NCBI GenBank assembly: GCA_964503475.1 | Contig: CAZCZU010000052.1 | Location: 1-14,926 of the forward strand | Reading direction: 5' to 3' | Source of the DNA: CAZCZU01 sp964503475 | GTDB lineage: Bacteria; Pseudomonadota; Zetaproteobacteria; Mariprofundales; Mariprofundaceae | Length of the DNA: 14,926 bases | Shown: in pieces, positions 7,470 through 14,360 of the stretch | How the letters are laid out: each line of letters begins with the position of its first letter | Position numbering within the stretch: the stretch's first letter is position 1 | The notes under the pieces: generated by a model | What the model saw: the letters and a program-made list of their open reading frames with translations, nothing else | Told to the model about the DNA's origin: nothing | Databases searched by the model: none | Made by a program: the position numbers and the translations under genes

Positions 7470-7478
7470 CGGCCTTCT
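7459..7478 (+). other. Small inverted repeat over the rplF stop
   Basis: AGAAGGC (7459-7465) and GCCTTCT (7472-7478) are exact complements around a six-base loop TTAACG that contains the rplF TAA. No T run follows, so it is not an intrinsic terminator. It could be a processing, stability or pause hairpin between rplF and rplR, or chance. Confidence 0.35.
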
Positions 7479-7502
7479 CAAGTTTGAGCAGGAGATAATT
7501 GC

Positions 7503-7859
7503 ATGTCTGCAAAACGCTATGAGAATAATGCCGCGATTCGCCGCTCCCGCCGCGTTCGTGCGCGTGTTAAGGCTTCCGGCCGCCTGCGCCTGAGCGTCTT
7601 CCGCTCGGCGCGCCACATCTATGCCCAGATCATCGACGATGCTGCGGGCAAGACCCTGGTCGCTGCTTCCAGCCTCGACGGTGATATCACCGCCAAGGGT
7701 GGCAACTGCACCTCGGCCGAAGCTGTGGGCAAGCTGTTGGGTGAGCGTGCGCAGGCCGCTGGTATCAACGAGGTCGCGTTTGACCGTGGCTCGTTCCCGT
7801 ACCATGGCCGCGTGAAGGCACTGGCTGAAGGTGCCCGTGCCAGCGGACTGAAGTTCTAG
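7503..7859 (+). CDS. rplR: 50S ribosomal protein L18
   Basis: The 118-residue product is L18, which binds 5S rRNA with L5. It has a basic N-terminal arm with IRRSRRVRARVKASGRLRLS at about 12-31, then FRSARHIYAQIIDD, and the C-terminal signature FDRGSFPYHGRVKALAEGAR at 93-112. The length is typical (116-120). AGGAGATAATTGC precedes the ATG, giving a good ribosome binding site in the 33-base gap after rplF. The stop TAG is followed at once by GAG, which serves rpsE. Confidence 0.98.
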   Translation: MSAKRYENNAAIRRSRRVRARVKASGRLRLSVFRSARHIYAQIIDDAAGKTLVAASSLDGDITAKGGNCTSAEAVGKLLGERAQAAGINEVAFDRGSFPYHGRVKALAEGARASGLKF

Positions 7860-7869
7860 GAGACGATCG

Positions 7870-8349
7870 ATGATCAATGCAGAAGAACTGGAGCTGACTG
7901 AAAAGCTCGTACATATCAATCGCGTAGCCAAGGTTGTGGCCGGCGGTCGTCGTTTCGGCTTCTCCGCCCTGATGGTTGTCGGTGATGGCAACGGCCATGT
8001 CGGTTTCGGCCACGCCAAGGCCAAAGAGGTTCCGGAAGCGATCCGCAAGGCGACCGAAATCGCCCGTAAGAACCTGATCAGCGTTCCGCGCAAGGATGGA
8101 ACCATCCATTATCAGGTGATGGGTATTCAGGACTCCTCGCGTGTCATGCTGAAGCCGGCCAGTGAAGGTACCGGTGTAATCGCAGGTTCCGCGGTGCGTG
8201 CCGTACTCGAGGCTGCCGGCATCCGCGACATCCTGACCAAGAGTCTGGGTTCGCGTAACCCGCTGAATACGGTTCGTGCCACCTTTAACGGCCTGAAGTT
8301 GCTTGAGAGCCCGGAGCAGATTTCTGCTCGTCGCGGCAAAGCGGCCTGA
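7870..8349 (+). CDS. rpsE: 30S ribosomal protein S5
   Basis: The 159-residue product is S5, a double-stranded-RNA-binding-fold protein at the mRNA entry side that affects decoding accuracy. The conserved block VAKVVAGGRRFGFSALMVVG lies at about 19-38, where changes give spectinomycin resistance in E. coli; it is followed by DGNGHVGFGHAKAKEVPEAI. The C-terminal fold has EGTGVIAGSAVRAVLEAAGI at about 98-117 and KSLGSRNPLNTVRATF. The length is within range (E. coli 167). AGGAG at the rplR stop serves its ATG. Confidence 0.98.
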   Translation: MINAEELELTEKLVHINRVAKVVAGGRRFGFSALMVVGDGNGHVGFGHAKAKEVPEAIRKATEIARKNLISVPRKDGTIHYQVMGIQDSSRVMLKPASEGTGVIAGSAVRAVLEAAGIRDILTKSLGSRNPLNTVRATFNGLKLLESPEQISARRGKAA

Positions 8350-8377
8350 TTGAATCGGCAAAACAGGAGCGAGTGTC

Positions 8378-8569
8378 ATGGCTAAGAAGGATGTGATCCA
8401 GGTTCGCCAGATCAAGAGCGGCATCGGATTTTCGAAGGATCAGAAAGCAACGCTGCGCGGCCTGGGTTTCCGCCGCCTGAACCAGGTGGTAGAGCTCGAG
8501 GATACGCCGGCGATTCGCGGCATGGTGAACAAGGTGCGTCATCTGGTACGCATCGAGTCCGCTGCTTAA
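8378..8569 (+). CDS. rpmD: 50S ribosomal protein L30
   Basis: The 63-residue product matches bacterial L30: IQVRQIKSGIG at about 7-17, then DQKATLRGLGFRRLNQVVEL at about 21-40, and the closing IRGMVNKVRHLVRIE. L30 is a small protein bound to 23S rRNA domain II and absent from some bacteria. AGGAGCGAG lies before the ATG. The 28-base gap after rpsE contains only this ribosome binding region. The order rpsE-rpmD-rplO-secY is standard. Confidence 0.97.
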   Translation: MAKKDVIQVRQIKSGIGFSKDQKATLRGLGFRRLNQVVELEDTPAIRGMVNKVRHLVRIESAA

Positions 8570-8590
8570 TCGGAAGGGAGATCGACTGAT

Positions 8591-9046
8591 ATGAAACTCA
8601 ATACGATTCAGGCAACTGAAGGTTCCCGTCGCGATCGCAAGCGTCTGGGTTGTGGCGTTGGCTCCGGCCAGGGCAAGACCGGAGGCCGCGGCCATAAAGG
8701 TCAGAAGTCCCGTAGTGGCGGTAAGGTCATGCGCGGTTTTGAAGGCGGCCAGATGCCGCTGATCCGTCGCGTACCGAAGCGCGGCTTCACCTCACCGAAC
8801 AAGAAGAGCTTCCAGCTGGTCAATGTCGGTCAGCTCGAGAACTTCGATGCGGGCAGCAGTGTTGACGCAGCAGCTCTGTATGCAGCCGGCCTGATCCGCA
8901 ATGCCGTGGATCCGGTGAAGCTGCTGGCACAGGGCGAGCTCTCCAAGAAGCTGACCATCAACGTAGCCGCAGCTTCCGCTGCTGCCACGGGCAAGGTCGA
9001 AGCGGCTGGTGGCTCGGTTGCCATCAAGCAGGACGAGGCTGAGTAA
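8591..9046 (+). CDS. rplO: 50S ribosomal protein L15
   Basis: The 151-residue product is L15, a late 50S assembly protein. Its basic glycine-rich N-terminal half is clear, with KRLGCGVGSGQGKTGGRGHK at about 18-37 and GFEGGQMPLIRRVPKRGF at about 49-66. The C-terminal globular part ends in an alanine-rich stretch and an acidic tail (QDEAE), making it slightly longer than the E. coli protein (144). GGAAGGGAG precedes the ATG. Its stop is two bases before the secY ATG, so the two are probably coupled. Confidence 0.98.
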   Translation: MKLNTIQATEGSRRDRKRLGCGVGSGQGKTGGRGHKGQKSRSGGKVMRGFEGGQMPLIRRVPKRGFTSPNKKSFQLVNVGQLENFDAGSSVDAAALYAAGLIRNAVDPVKLLAQGELSKKLTINVAAASAAATGKVEAAGGSVAIKQDEAE

Positions 9047-9048
9047 GT

Positions 9049-10380
9049 ATGCAGCAGGTCGGGCATCTGGGAGGACTGACTGACGTCGGTAAGATCCCTG
9101 AACTGAAAGCACGCATCCTCTTTACGCTGGGCATGCTGATTGTCTACCGTATCGGGGCGCATATTCCGGTTCCGGGCATCGATGCCCAGGTGCTGGCCCA
9201 GTTTTTCCAGCAGGCGCAGGGAAGTCTTCTCGGCATGTTCGACATGTTCTCGGGTGGTGCTCTCTCGCGTCTGACCATATTCGCGCTTGGTATCATGCCG
9301 TACATCTCCGCAGCGATTATCCTGCAGCTGATGACGGTCGTGTCTCCGAAGCTCGAACAGTTGAAGAAAGAGGGTGAAGCGGGTCGTCGCAAGATCACCC
9401 AGTACACCCGATACGGTACGTTGGTACTGGCTCTGTTCCAGGCGATCGGTATGTCGATCGGACTGGAATCGTTCTCGGTCAACGGTCAGCCGGTGGTAGT
9501 GGATCCGGGCCTGGCATTTCGTGTGATGACGGTGATTACGCTGGTGACCGGTACCATGTTCCTGATGTGGCTTGGCGAACAGATCACCGAGCGCGGTATC
9601 GGCAACGGTATCTCGCTGATCATTTTCTCGGGTATTGTGGCAGGACTGCCGAATGCGATCGGCTCGACTCTTGAGCTGGCTCGTACCGGTGAGTTCCAGC
9701 CGATCACCGTGATCATGATCCTGGCCATGGCCATTGTCGTGACAGGCCTGGTGGTCTGGTTCGAGCGTGCGCAACGTCGCATTCCGATTCAGTACGCCAA
9801 GCGTCAGGTTGGAAACAAGCTCTATGGTGGAAAGGCTTCGTTCCTGCCGCTGAAAGTGAACACCGCCGGTGTGATTCCGCCGATCTTTGCATCGAGTCTG
9901 ATTCTGCTGCCGGCGACGTTTGCCCAGTTTACCAAGGGCGTTGAAGGTTTCTCCTGGCTGGGTGATATCTCGGCGATCCTGTCGCCGGGACAGTGGCTCT
10001 ACATGACCCTGTTTACGGCCCTGATTGTATTTTTCTGCTTCTTCTACACGGCCATTGTCTTCAACCCGAAGGATACGGCCGACAATCTGAAGAAGCATGG
10101 CGGCTTCATTCCGGGTATTCGCCCGGGACAGAAGACGGCCGAGTATGTCGACTCCGTGCTCACCCGTATTACGGTTGTTGGTGCGATTTACGTCACGCTG
10201 GTCTGTCTGCTGCCGGAGCTGCTGATCAGTAAGCTTGGCGTACCGTTTTACTTTGGCGGTACCAGTCTGCTGATCGTGGTGGTCGTTACGATGGATACGA
10301 TGGCCCAGGTGCAGTCGCATCTGCTGTCGCATCAGTATGAAGGTCTGATGAAGCAGGCTCGCCTGAAGTCCGGCCGCTGA
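9049..10380 (+). CDS. secY: Protein translocase channel subunit SecY
   Basis: The 443-residue product is SecY, the inner-membrane channel that works with SecE, SecG and SecA to export and insert proteins. Ten hydrophobic segments can be placed; the first is at about 22-40. Conserved blocks are the plug region GGALSRLTIFALGIMPYISA at 69-88, ITERGIGNGISLIIFSGI at 179-196, GGFIPGIRPG at 351-360 and FGGTSLLIVVVV at 402-413. Cytoplasmic loops carry the expected basic residues. The only non-ribosomal membrane protein in the array, it is coupled to rplO upstream, and its TGA shares one base with the adk ATG. Confidence 0.99.
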   Translation: MQQVGHLGGLTDVGKIPELKARILFTLGMLIVYRIGAHIPVPGIDAQVLAQFFQQAQGSLLGMFDMFSGGALSRLTIFALGIMPYISAAIILQLMTVVSPKLEQLKKEGEAGRRKITQYTRYGTLVLALFQAIGMSIGLESFSVNGQPVVVDPGLAFRVMTVITLVTGTMFLMWLGEQITERGIGNGISLIIFSGIVAGLPNAIGSTLELARTGEFQPITVIMILAMAIVVTGLVVWFERAQRRIPIQYAKRQVGNKLYGGKASFLPLKVNTAGVIPPIFASSLILLPATFAQFTKGVEGFSWLGDISAILSPGQWLYMTLFTALIVFFCFFYTAIVFNPKDTADNLKKHGGFIPGIRPGQKTAEYVDSVLTRITVVGAIYVTLVCLLPELLISKLGVPFYFGGTSLLIVVVVTMDTMAQVQSHLLSHQYEGLMKQARLKSGR

Positions 10381-11024
10381 TGAACATTGTACTGTTTGGC
10401 CCGCCGGGCGTCGGCAAGGGCACCCAGGGCGTGAAGCTGGCTGAGGAGCTCTCCATTGCCCAGTTTGCCATGGGCGACCTTTTGCGTGCGGCCGTCAAAG
10501 AGGGCACGCCGCTTGGATTGAAGGCCAAGGCGTTCATGGACGCCGGCAAGCTGGTCCCCGACGAAGTCGTGATCGGCATGATCGAGGCGCGTATCAGCGA
10601 TGCTGATGCGGCCAACGGTTTCCTGCTCGACGGCTTCCCGCGCAATGTTGCGCAGGCGGAAGCACTGGATGCGATGCTGGATCGCCATGACCTGAAAATC
10701 GATCGTGTGGTCCAGATGGATGCCGATGAATCGATGCTCCTGGAGCGTCTGAGCGGTCGATTGATATGCAGGGCTTGCGGTTTTGGATTTCATCGGCATT
10801 ATTCGCCCCCCCGCGAAGAAGGGCGCTGCGACCGTTGTGGTGGCGAGCTCTACCAGCGCGACGACGATCGCGAGGATGTGATCGCTCACCGCCTGTCGGT
10901 GTATCGCGAACAGACCCAGCCATTGCTGGAGTACTACGCGAAGTCGCCTGCATTTCGTCGTGTGGACGCTTCCGGGGAGCTCGACGCGGTATACACCGAG
11001 TTGAAAGAAGCGGTGGAAGGCTAA
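10380..11024 (+). CDS. adk: Adenylate kinase with four-cysteine zinc LID
   Basis: The 214-residue product is adenylate kinase, which balances ATP, ADP and AMP in the cytoplasm. The P-loop GPPGVGKGT is at 7-15, the AMP-site motif FLLDGFPRN at 81-89, and the LID runs from about 122 to 160. The LID holds C130-x2-C133 and C150-x2-C153, the zinc-binding form common in Gram-positives and many other bacteria; E. coli Adk has other residues there. The conserved DDDREDVIAHRL block follows at 161-172. The start overlaps the secY stop by one base (TGATG), so it relies on coupling or re-initiation. adk after secY is common outside gammaproteobacteria. Confidence 0.98.
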   Translation: MNIVLFGPPGVGKGTQGVKLAEELSIAQFAMGDLLRAAVKEGTPLGLKAKAFMDAGKLVPDEVVIGMIEARISDADAANGFLLDGFPRNVAQAEALDAMLDRHDLKIDRVVQMDADESMLLERLSGRLICRACGFGFHRHYSPPREEGRCDRCGGELYQRDDDREDVIAHRLSVYREQTQPLLEYYAKSPAFRRVDASGELDAVYTELKEAVEG

Positions 11025-11027
11025 GGA

Positions 11028-11246
11028 ATGGCGAAAGAAGATATTATCGAGATGATAGGGGAAGTGGTTGAAAAGCTTCCTAATGCGATGTTCAAGGTGC
11101 GCCTTGAAAACAAGCATGAACTGTTGTGCACAATCTCCGGCAAGATGCGTAAGTACTACATTCGCATTCTGCCGGGTGACAAGGTCACGGTGGAGATTTC
11201 GCCGTATGACCTGAATCGTGGTCGCATCAGCTACCGCGAGAAATGA
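11028..11246 (+). CDS. infA: Translation initiation factor IF-1
   Basis: The 72-residue product is IF-1, a single OB-fold that blocks the A site of the 30S subunit during initiation with IF2 and IF3. It begins MAKEDIIEMIGEVVEKLPNA and carries the signature ISGKMRKYYIRILPGDKVTV at about 36-55 and SPYDLNRGRISYR at 58-70. The length is exactly typical. It starts three bases after adk, with AAGGA at the junction. A map gene (methionine aminopeptidase) often sits between adk and infA in Gram-positive bacteria; it is absent here. Confidence 0.98.
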   Translation: MAKEDIIEMIGEVVEKLPNAMFKVRLENKHELLCTISGKMRKYYIRILPGDKVTVEISPYDLNRGRISYREK

Positions 11247-11276
11247 TGTTTGCGGCCACGGCTGCATAATTGTGAC

Positions 11277-11281
11277 GGAGG
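11277..11281 (+). promoter_or_regulatory. Ribosome binding site of rpmJ
   Basis: GGAGG ends seven bases before the GTG at 11289. It supports a GTG start for the very short L36 gene. Confidence 0.8.
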
Positions 11282-11288
11282 AAGATCT

Positions 11289-11402
11289 GTGAAGGTCCGT
11301 GCGTCTGTAAAGAAAATGTGTAACAAGTGCCGTGTAATCCGGCGCAAGGGCGTGGTGCGCATCATTTGCGATAATCCGCGTCACAAGCAGCGTCAGGGTT
11401 AA
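11289..11402 (+). CDS. rpmJ: 50S ribosomal protein L36, zinc-binding (C+) form
   Basis: This 37-residue product is L36, too short for many gene finders. It reads MKVRASVKKMCNKCRVIRRK at the start (GTG read as Met) and ends HKQRQG. The zinc ligands C11, C14, C27 and H32 (CxxC, then CxxxxH) are all present. L36 stabilises 23S rRNA folding near the factor site. The start GTG at 11289 has a GGAGG at 11277-11281 seven bases before it, which decides the choice. The 42-base gap after infA is the widest in the array. Many genomes carry a second, zinc-free L36 elsewhere. Confidence 0.95.
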   Translation: MKVRASVKKMCNKCRVIRRKGVVRIICDNPRHKQRQG

Positions 11403-11407
11403 GGGTC

Positions 11408-11413
11408 AGGAGG
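11408..11413 (+). promoter_or_regulatory. Ribosome binding site of rpsM
   Basis: AGGAGG, a perfect match to the core anti-Shine-Dalgarno complement, ends six bases before the GTG at 11420. The strong site may offset the weaker GTG start. Confidence 0.85.
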
Positions 11414-11419
11414 CTTTAA

Positions 11420-11788
11420 GTGGCTCGTATTGCCGGTGTAAATATTCCGACTCAGAAGCGCGTTGAAATCGCGCTGACGTATATCTTTGGCATTGGCCAG
11501 ACCAGCTCGCGCAAGATTCTTGCCGCAGCCGGCGTCGATCCGAATATGCGCGTCAAGGATCTGAGCGAAGATCAGGTCACCAAGATTCGTGGTGTCATTG
11601 ATACGGACTTCCGCGTCGAGGGTGACCTCCGTCGTGAAGTAACGATGAACATCAAGCGTCTGACTGACCTGGGCTGCTACCGTGGTCTGCGTCATCGCCG
11701 CGGCCTGCCGGTCCGTGGTCAAAGCTCGAAGACCAATGCACGTACCCGTAAGGGTCCGCGTCGCACGGTCGCCGGCAAGAAGAAGTAA
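11420..11788 (+). CDS. rpsM: 30S ribosomal protein S13
   Basis: The 122-residue product is S13, which touches P-site tRNA and forms bridges to the 50S subunit. It starts MARIAGVNIPTQKRVEIALT and includes YIFGIGQTSSRKIL at 21-34 and the basic signature RGLRHRRGLPVRGQ at 88-101, then KTNARTRKGPRRTV. The start is GTG with a perfect AGGAGG at 11408-11413 six bases upstream. In E. coli this is the first gene of the alpha operon, also starts with GTG, and is controlled by S4 through a pseudoknot leader; here only 17 bases separate it from rpmJ, so a leader would have to overlap rpmJ. Confidence 0.98.
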   Translation: MARIAGVNIPTQKRVEIALTYIFGIGQTSSRKILAAAGVDPNMRVKDLSEDQVTKIRGVIDTDFRVEGDLRREVTMNIKRLTDLGCYRGLRHRRGLPVRGQSSKTNARTRKGPRRTVAGKKK

Positions 11789-11802
11789 GGTAGAGGTTTA
11801 GC

Positions 11803-12189
11803 ATGGCTGCACCAAAGACCGCTAAGAAGCGCGCACGTAAGAACATTGCCAACGCAGTGGCTCATATCAGCGCGACTTTTAACAACACGATCATCACGTT
11901 CACCGATGAGTCCGGCAACGCAATCAGCTGGGCGACCAGCGGTGGTTCCGGTTTCCGTGGTTCGCGAAAGAGCACCCCGTTTGCTGCCCAGGTGGCTGCC
12001 GAAGAGGCTGCCCGCAAGGCGATGGACCATGGCGTGAAGAACGTATCCGTCCTGATCAAGGGTCCGGGTTCCGGTCGTGAGTCCGCTCTGCGTGCGATTG
12101 CCGCAATCGGCCTGAACGTCACCGCTATCCGTGACGTTACCCCCATCCCGCATAATGGCTGCCGTCCTCCGAAACGGCGCCGCGTTTAA
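11803..12189 (+). CDS. rpsK: 30S ribosomal protein S11
   Basis: The 128-residue product is S11, in the platform of the 30S subunit next to S18 and S21. It has KKRARKNIANAVAHISATFN at about 7-26, the GSGFRGSRKSTPFAAQVAAE block at 47-66, GPGSGRESALRAI at 87-99, and the conserved end DVTPIPHNGCRPPKRRRV. The length is standard. GGTAGAGG precedes the ATG. It lies 14 bases after rpsM and 17 before rpsD. Confidence 0.98.
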   Translation: MAAPKTAKKRARKNIANAVAHISATFNNTIITFTDESGNAISWATSGGSGFRGSRKSTPFAAQVAAEEAARKAMDHGVKNVSVLIKGPGSGRESALRAIAAIGLNVTAIRDVTPIPHNGCRPPKRRRV

Positions 12190-12206
12190 GTCAGGAGTTT
12201 ATTGAA

Positions 12207-12836
12207 ATGGCGCGTTATCTCGAAGCCAAATGTCGTCTTTGCCGTCGCGAAGGCGAGAAGCTGTACCTGAAAGGAAGCAAGTGTCACTCTGACAAGTGCC
12301 CGATCGAGCGTCGTCCGTACCCGCCGGGTGCGCACGGCCAGAGCCGTCGTCAGAAGATCTCCGACTACGGTATGCAGCTGCGTGAGAAGCAGAAGGTCAA
12401 GCGTATCTATGGCCTGCAGGAGAAGCAGTTCCTGCGCTACTTCAAGGTTGCCGACCGTATTCCGGGTGTGACCGGTCTGAACCTTCTCCACCTGCTGGAG
12501 TCGCGTCTGGACAACGTGGTCTACCGCATGGGCCTGGCTGCTTCCCGCACCGAGGCACGTCAGCTGGTTCGCCATAAGCTGGTCACCGTCGACGGTCGTA
12601 TCGCGAACATCCCTTCCTTCCGCGTGAAGGTCGGTGCGCGAATCGCTCTGGTCGACGCTGCCAAGGAGCACCTGCGTGTGAAGGGTGCTGTTGAGGCTGC
12701 CGGTCAGCGTGGTCTGCCGGAATGGCTCGACATGGATCTGACCACCCTGCAGGGTGTCTTCCGCGAGCTGCCTGTCCGCGAACAGCTGGATCCGAACATT
12801 CGCGAGCAGCTGATCGTCGAGCTGTACTCCAAGTAA
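12207..12836 (+). CDS. rpsD: 30S ribosomal protein S4, zinc-finger (C+) form
   Basis: The 209-residue product is S4, a primary 16S rRNA binder that nucleates 30S assembly and affects accuracy. The N-terminus has four cysteines, C9, C12, C26 and C31, in the zinc-finger pattern known from Bacillus and Thermus S4; E. coli S4 lacks the full set. The family blocks RRPYPPGAHGQSR at about 36-48 and REKQKVKRIYG at about 60-70 follow, then the S4 RNA-binding domain from about 95 to 155 with SRLDNVVYRMG. The position between rpsK and rpoA is as in beta- and gammaproteobacteria. AGGAG at 12193-12197 serves the ATG. Confidence 0.98.
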   Translation: MARYLEAKCRLCRREGEKLYLKGSKCHSDKCPIERRPYPPGAHGQSRRQKISDYGMQLREKQKVKRIYGLQEKQFLRYFKVADRIPGVTGLNLLHLLESRLDNVVYRMGLAASRTEARQLVRHKLVTVDGRIANIPSFRVKVGARIALVDAAKEHLRVKGAVEAAGQRGLPEWLDMDLTTLQGVFRELPVREQLDPNIREQLIVELYSK

Positions 12837-12852
12837 GGTTGAGGTTGACTGT

Positions 12853-13830
12853 ATGGAACTGATTAAGCCGCGTACCATTACGGTTGAAGAGATTGTTGCG
12901 GGTCGCTCCGCCAAGATCGTGTTCGAGCCTCTCGAGCGCGGTTACGGCACCACGATCGGTAACAGCCTGCGACGCATGCTGCTCTCTTCGCTGGCCGGTT
13001 CCGCCATCACCTCGGTGAAGTTCGACGGTGTCATGCACGAGTTCGACACCATCAAGGGTGTACGCGAAGATGTCATGGACATCATGCTGACACTGAAAGA
13101 ACTGGACCTGAAGATGGATGGCGATTCTGCCACCACCGTGACGATGGACGTCAAGGGCCCGGCAGTGGTCACCGCTGGCGACCTGAACTGTCCGACTGGT
13201 GTGACCATCCTGAACCCGGAGCTGGTTCTGGCTCACCTGAACGAGGATGCGATCCTGCGTTTCGAGGCGATTGTTGAGAAGGGTCGTGGCTACGATCCGG
13301 CTAACGAGCGCAACGAAGAGGAGCGCCCGGTCGGCTTCCTGCTGCTGGATGCTTCCTACTCGCCGATCCGTCGTGTGGCCACCCGTGTTGAGAATGCACG
13401 TGTAAGCCAGAAGACCAACTACGACAAACTGATCATGGAAGTGGACACCAACGGTTCCGTCTCGCCGGAAGAGGCGATCGGCCAGGCTGCCCGCATTATT
13501 CAGGATCAGCTGGTTGTATTTGCCGATTTTGAGGCTCTCGAGACCGAGGGCGCAGCCGAAGAGGAGAACGCCGGCATTGAGGATATCCTCTCCCAGCCGA
13601 TCGATCACCTCGACCTGTCGGTCCGTTCGATGAACTGCCTGAAGAGCGACGACATTTTCCGTGTCGGCGATCTGGTGCAGCGCACCGAGCAGGAGATGCT
13701 GCGTACGCCGAACTTCGGCCGCAAGTCGCTGAACGAGATCAAGGAAGTGCTGGAAGGCATGGGTCTGGGTCTCGGTATGAAACTGGACAACTGGCCGCCG
13801 GAGGATTCCTCCGACTCCGCCGAAGCGTAA
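12853..13830 (+). CDS. rpoA: RNA polymerase alpha subunit
   Basis: The 325-residue product is the alpha subunit, which dimerises to start RNA polymerase assembly and contacts UP elements and activators. The N-terminal domain (about 1-230) has EPLERGYGTTIGNSLRRMLL at 25-44, and an acidic linker follows at about 231-245. The C-terminal domain holds LSVRSMNCLKSDD at 255-267; R258 matches E. coli R265, and N261, C262 and K264 are also kept, so DNA contact residues are intact. It closes with GMKLDNWPP and an acidic tail. Two stops stand in tandem (TAA then TAG). Ribosomal and transcription genes are thus tied in one unit. Confidence 0.99.
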   Translation: MELIKPRTITVEEIVAGRSAKIVFEPLERGYGTTIGNSLRRMLLSSLAGSAITSVKFDGVMHEFDTIKGVREDVMDIMLTLKELDLKMDGDSATTVTMDVKGPAVVTAGDLNCPTGVTILNPELVLAHLNEDAILRFEAIVEKGRGYDPANERNEEERPVGFLLLDASYSPIRRVATRVENARVSQKTNYDKLIMEVDTNGSVSPEEAIGQAARIIQDQLVVFADFEALETEGAAEEENAGIEDILSQPIDHLDLSVRSMNCLKSDDIFRVGDLVQRTEQEMLRTPNFGRKSLNEIKEVLEGMGLGLGMKLDNWPPEDSSDSAEA

Positions 13831-13848
13831 TAGAAGAGGTATTTCACG

Positions 13849-14334
13849 ATGAGACATCGTAAGCACAGCAACTCTCTGGGCCTGACGACCGGCCACCGCC
13901 GCGCCGTACTGGCTAACCTGGCGACCGCACTGCTGACCCACGGCCGTATCGAGACGACGCAGGCCAAGGCTCGCGCTGTACGTCCGTACGTCGAGAAGCT
14001 GATCACCCTGGGAAAGAAGGGCGACCTGCACTCCCGCCGTCAGGCACTGAGCAAGCTCAGCCATAAGGCTGGTCGTGATATCGTTGATCGTCTGTTCAAC
14101 GACATCGCTCCGGCTTTCGCTACCCGCAATGGTGGTTATACCCGTACGATCAAGACCCGCTTCCGCGTTGGCGATGTGGCTCCGATGGCCATCATCGAGC
14201 TGGTCGATCAGGCTGTAGCAGCCGCTCCGGCTGAAGAGCCGAAGGCAGAGGCCAAGGAAGCTGCACCGAAGAAGGCAGAGGCCAAGAAAGAAGAGGCCAA
14301 GCCGGAAGCTGACGAGGCTGCAGCAGAAGAGTAA
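13849..14334 (+). CDS. rplQ: 50S ribosomal protein L17 with long Lys/Glu/Ala tail
   Basis: The 161-residue product is L17, near the tunnel exit. Residues 1-120 are a standard core: MRHRKHSNSLGLTTGHRRAV at the start, TALLTHGRIETTQAKARAVR at 26-45, and the GGYTRTIKTRFRVGD block at about 95-109. Residues 121-161 form a tail made almost only of Ala, Glu, Lys and Pro, probably disordered or a charged helix, with an internal repeat. E. coli L17 is 127 residues without such a tail; alanine- and charge-rich extensions occur in some other bacteria. It is the last gene of the array and is followed by an intrinsic terminator. Confidence 0.98.
   Translation: MRHRKHSNSLGLTTGHRRAVLANLATALLTHGRIETTQAKARAVRPYVEKLITLGKKGDLHSRRQALSKLSHKAGRDIVDRLFNDIAPAFATRNGGYTRTIKTRFRVGDVAPMAIIELVDQAVAAAPAEEPKAEAKEAAPKKAEAKKEEAKPEADEAAAEE
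14241..14301 (+). repeat. Short direct repeats coding the L17 tail
   Basis: A 16-base unit GAAGGCAGAGGCCAAG occurs at 14241-14256 and again at 14271-14286, 30 bases or ten codons apart. A third partial copy, GAGGCCAAG, is at 14293-14301. They encode repeated KAEAK-type peptide, so the tail looks as if it grew by in-frame duplication. Confidence 0.8.
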
Positions 14335-14360
14335 AATCTTCCTGCACTAAGCAATCCAAA

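Noticed and set aside
8830..10332. 500-codon open frame on the - strand opposite rplO and secY
   Set aside because: It lies antisense to clearly conserved genes. The protein is rich in His, Arg, Gln and Asn with no recognisable fold, as expected from the reverse complement of strongly biased codons.
11250..11270. Possible promoter TTGCGG ... CATAAT between infA and rpmJ
   Set aside because: The two elements are only nine bases apart, far from the usual 16-18, and the TG next to the -10 box is not at the extended -10 spacing.
12583..14064. 493-codon open frame on the - strand opposite rpsD, rpoA and rplQ
   Set aside because: It crosses three real genes antisense; its openness follows from the codon bias of highly expressed genes and it has no family features.
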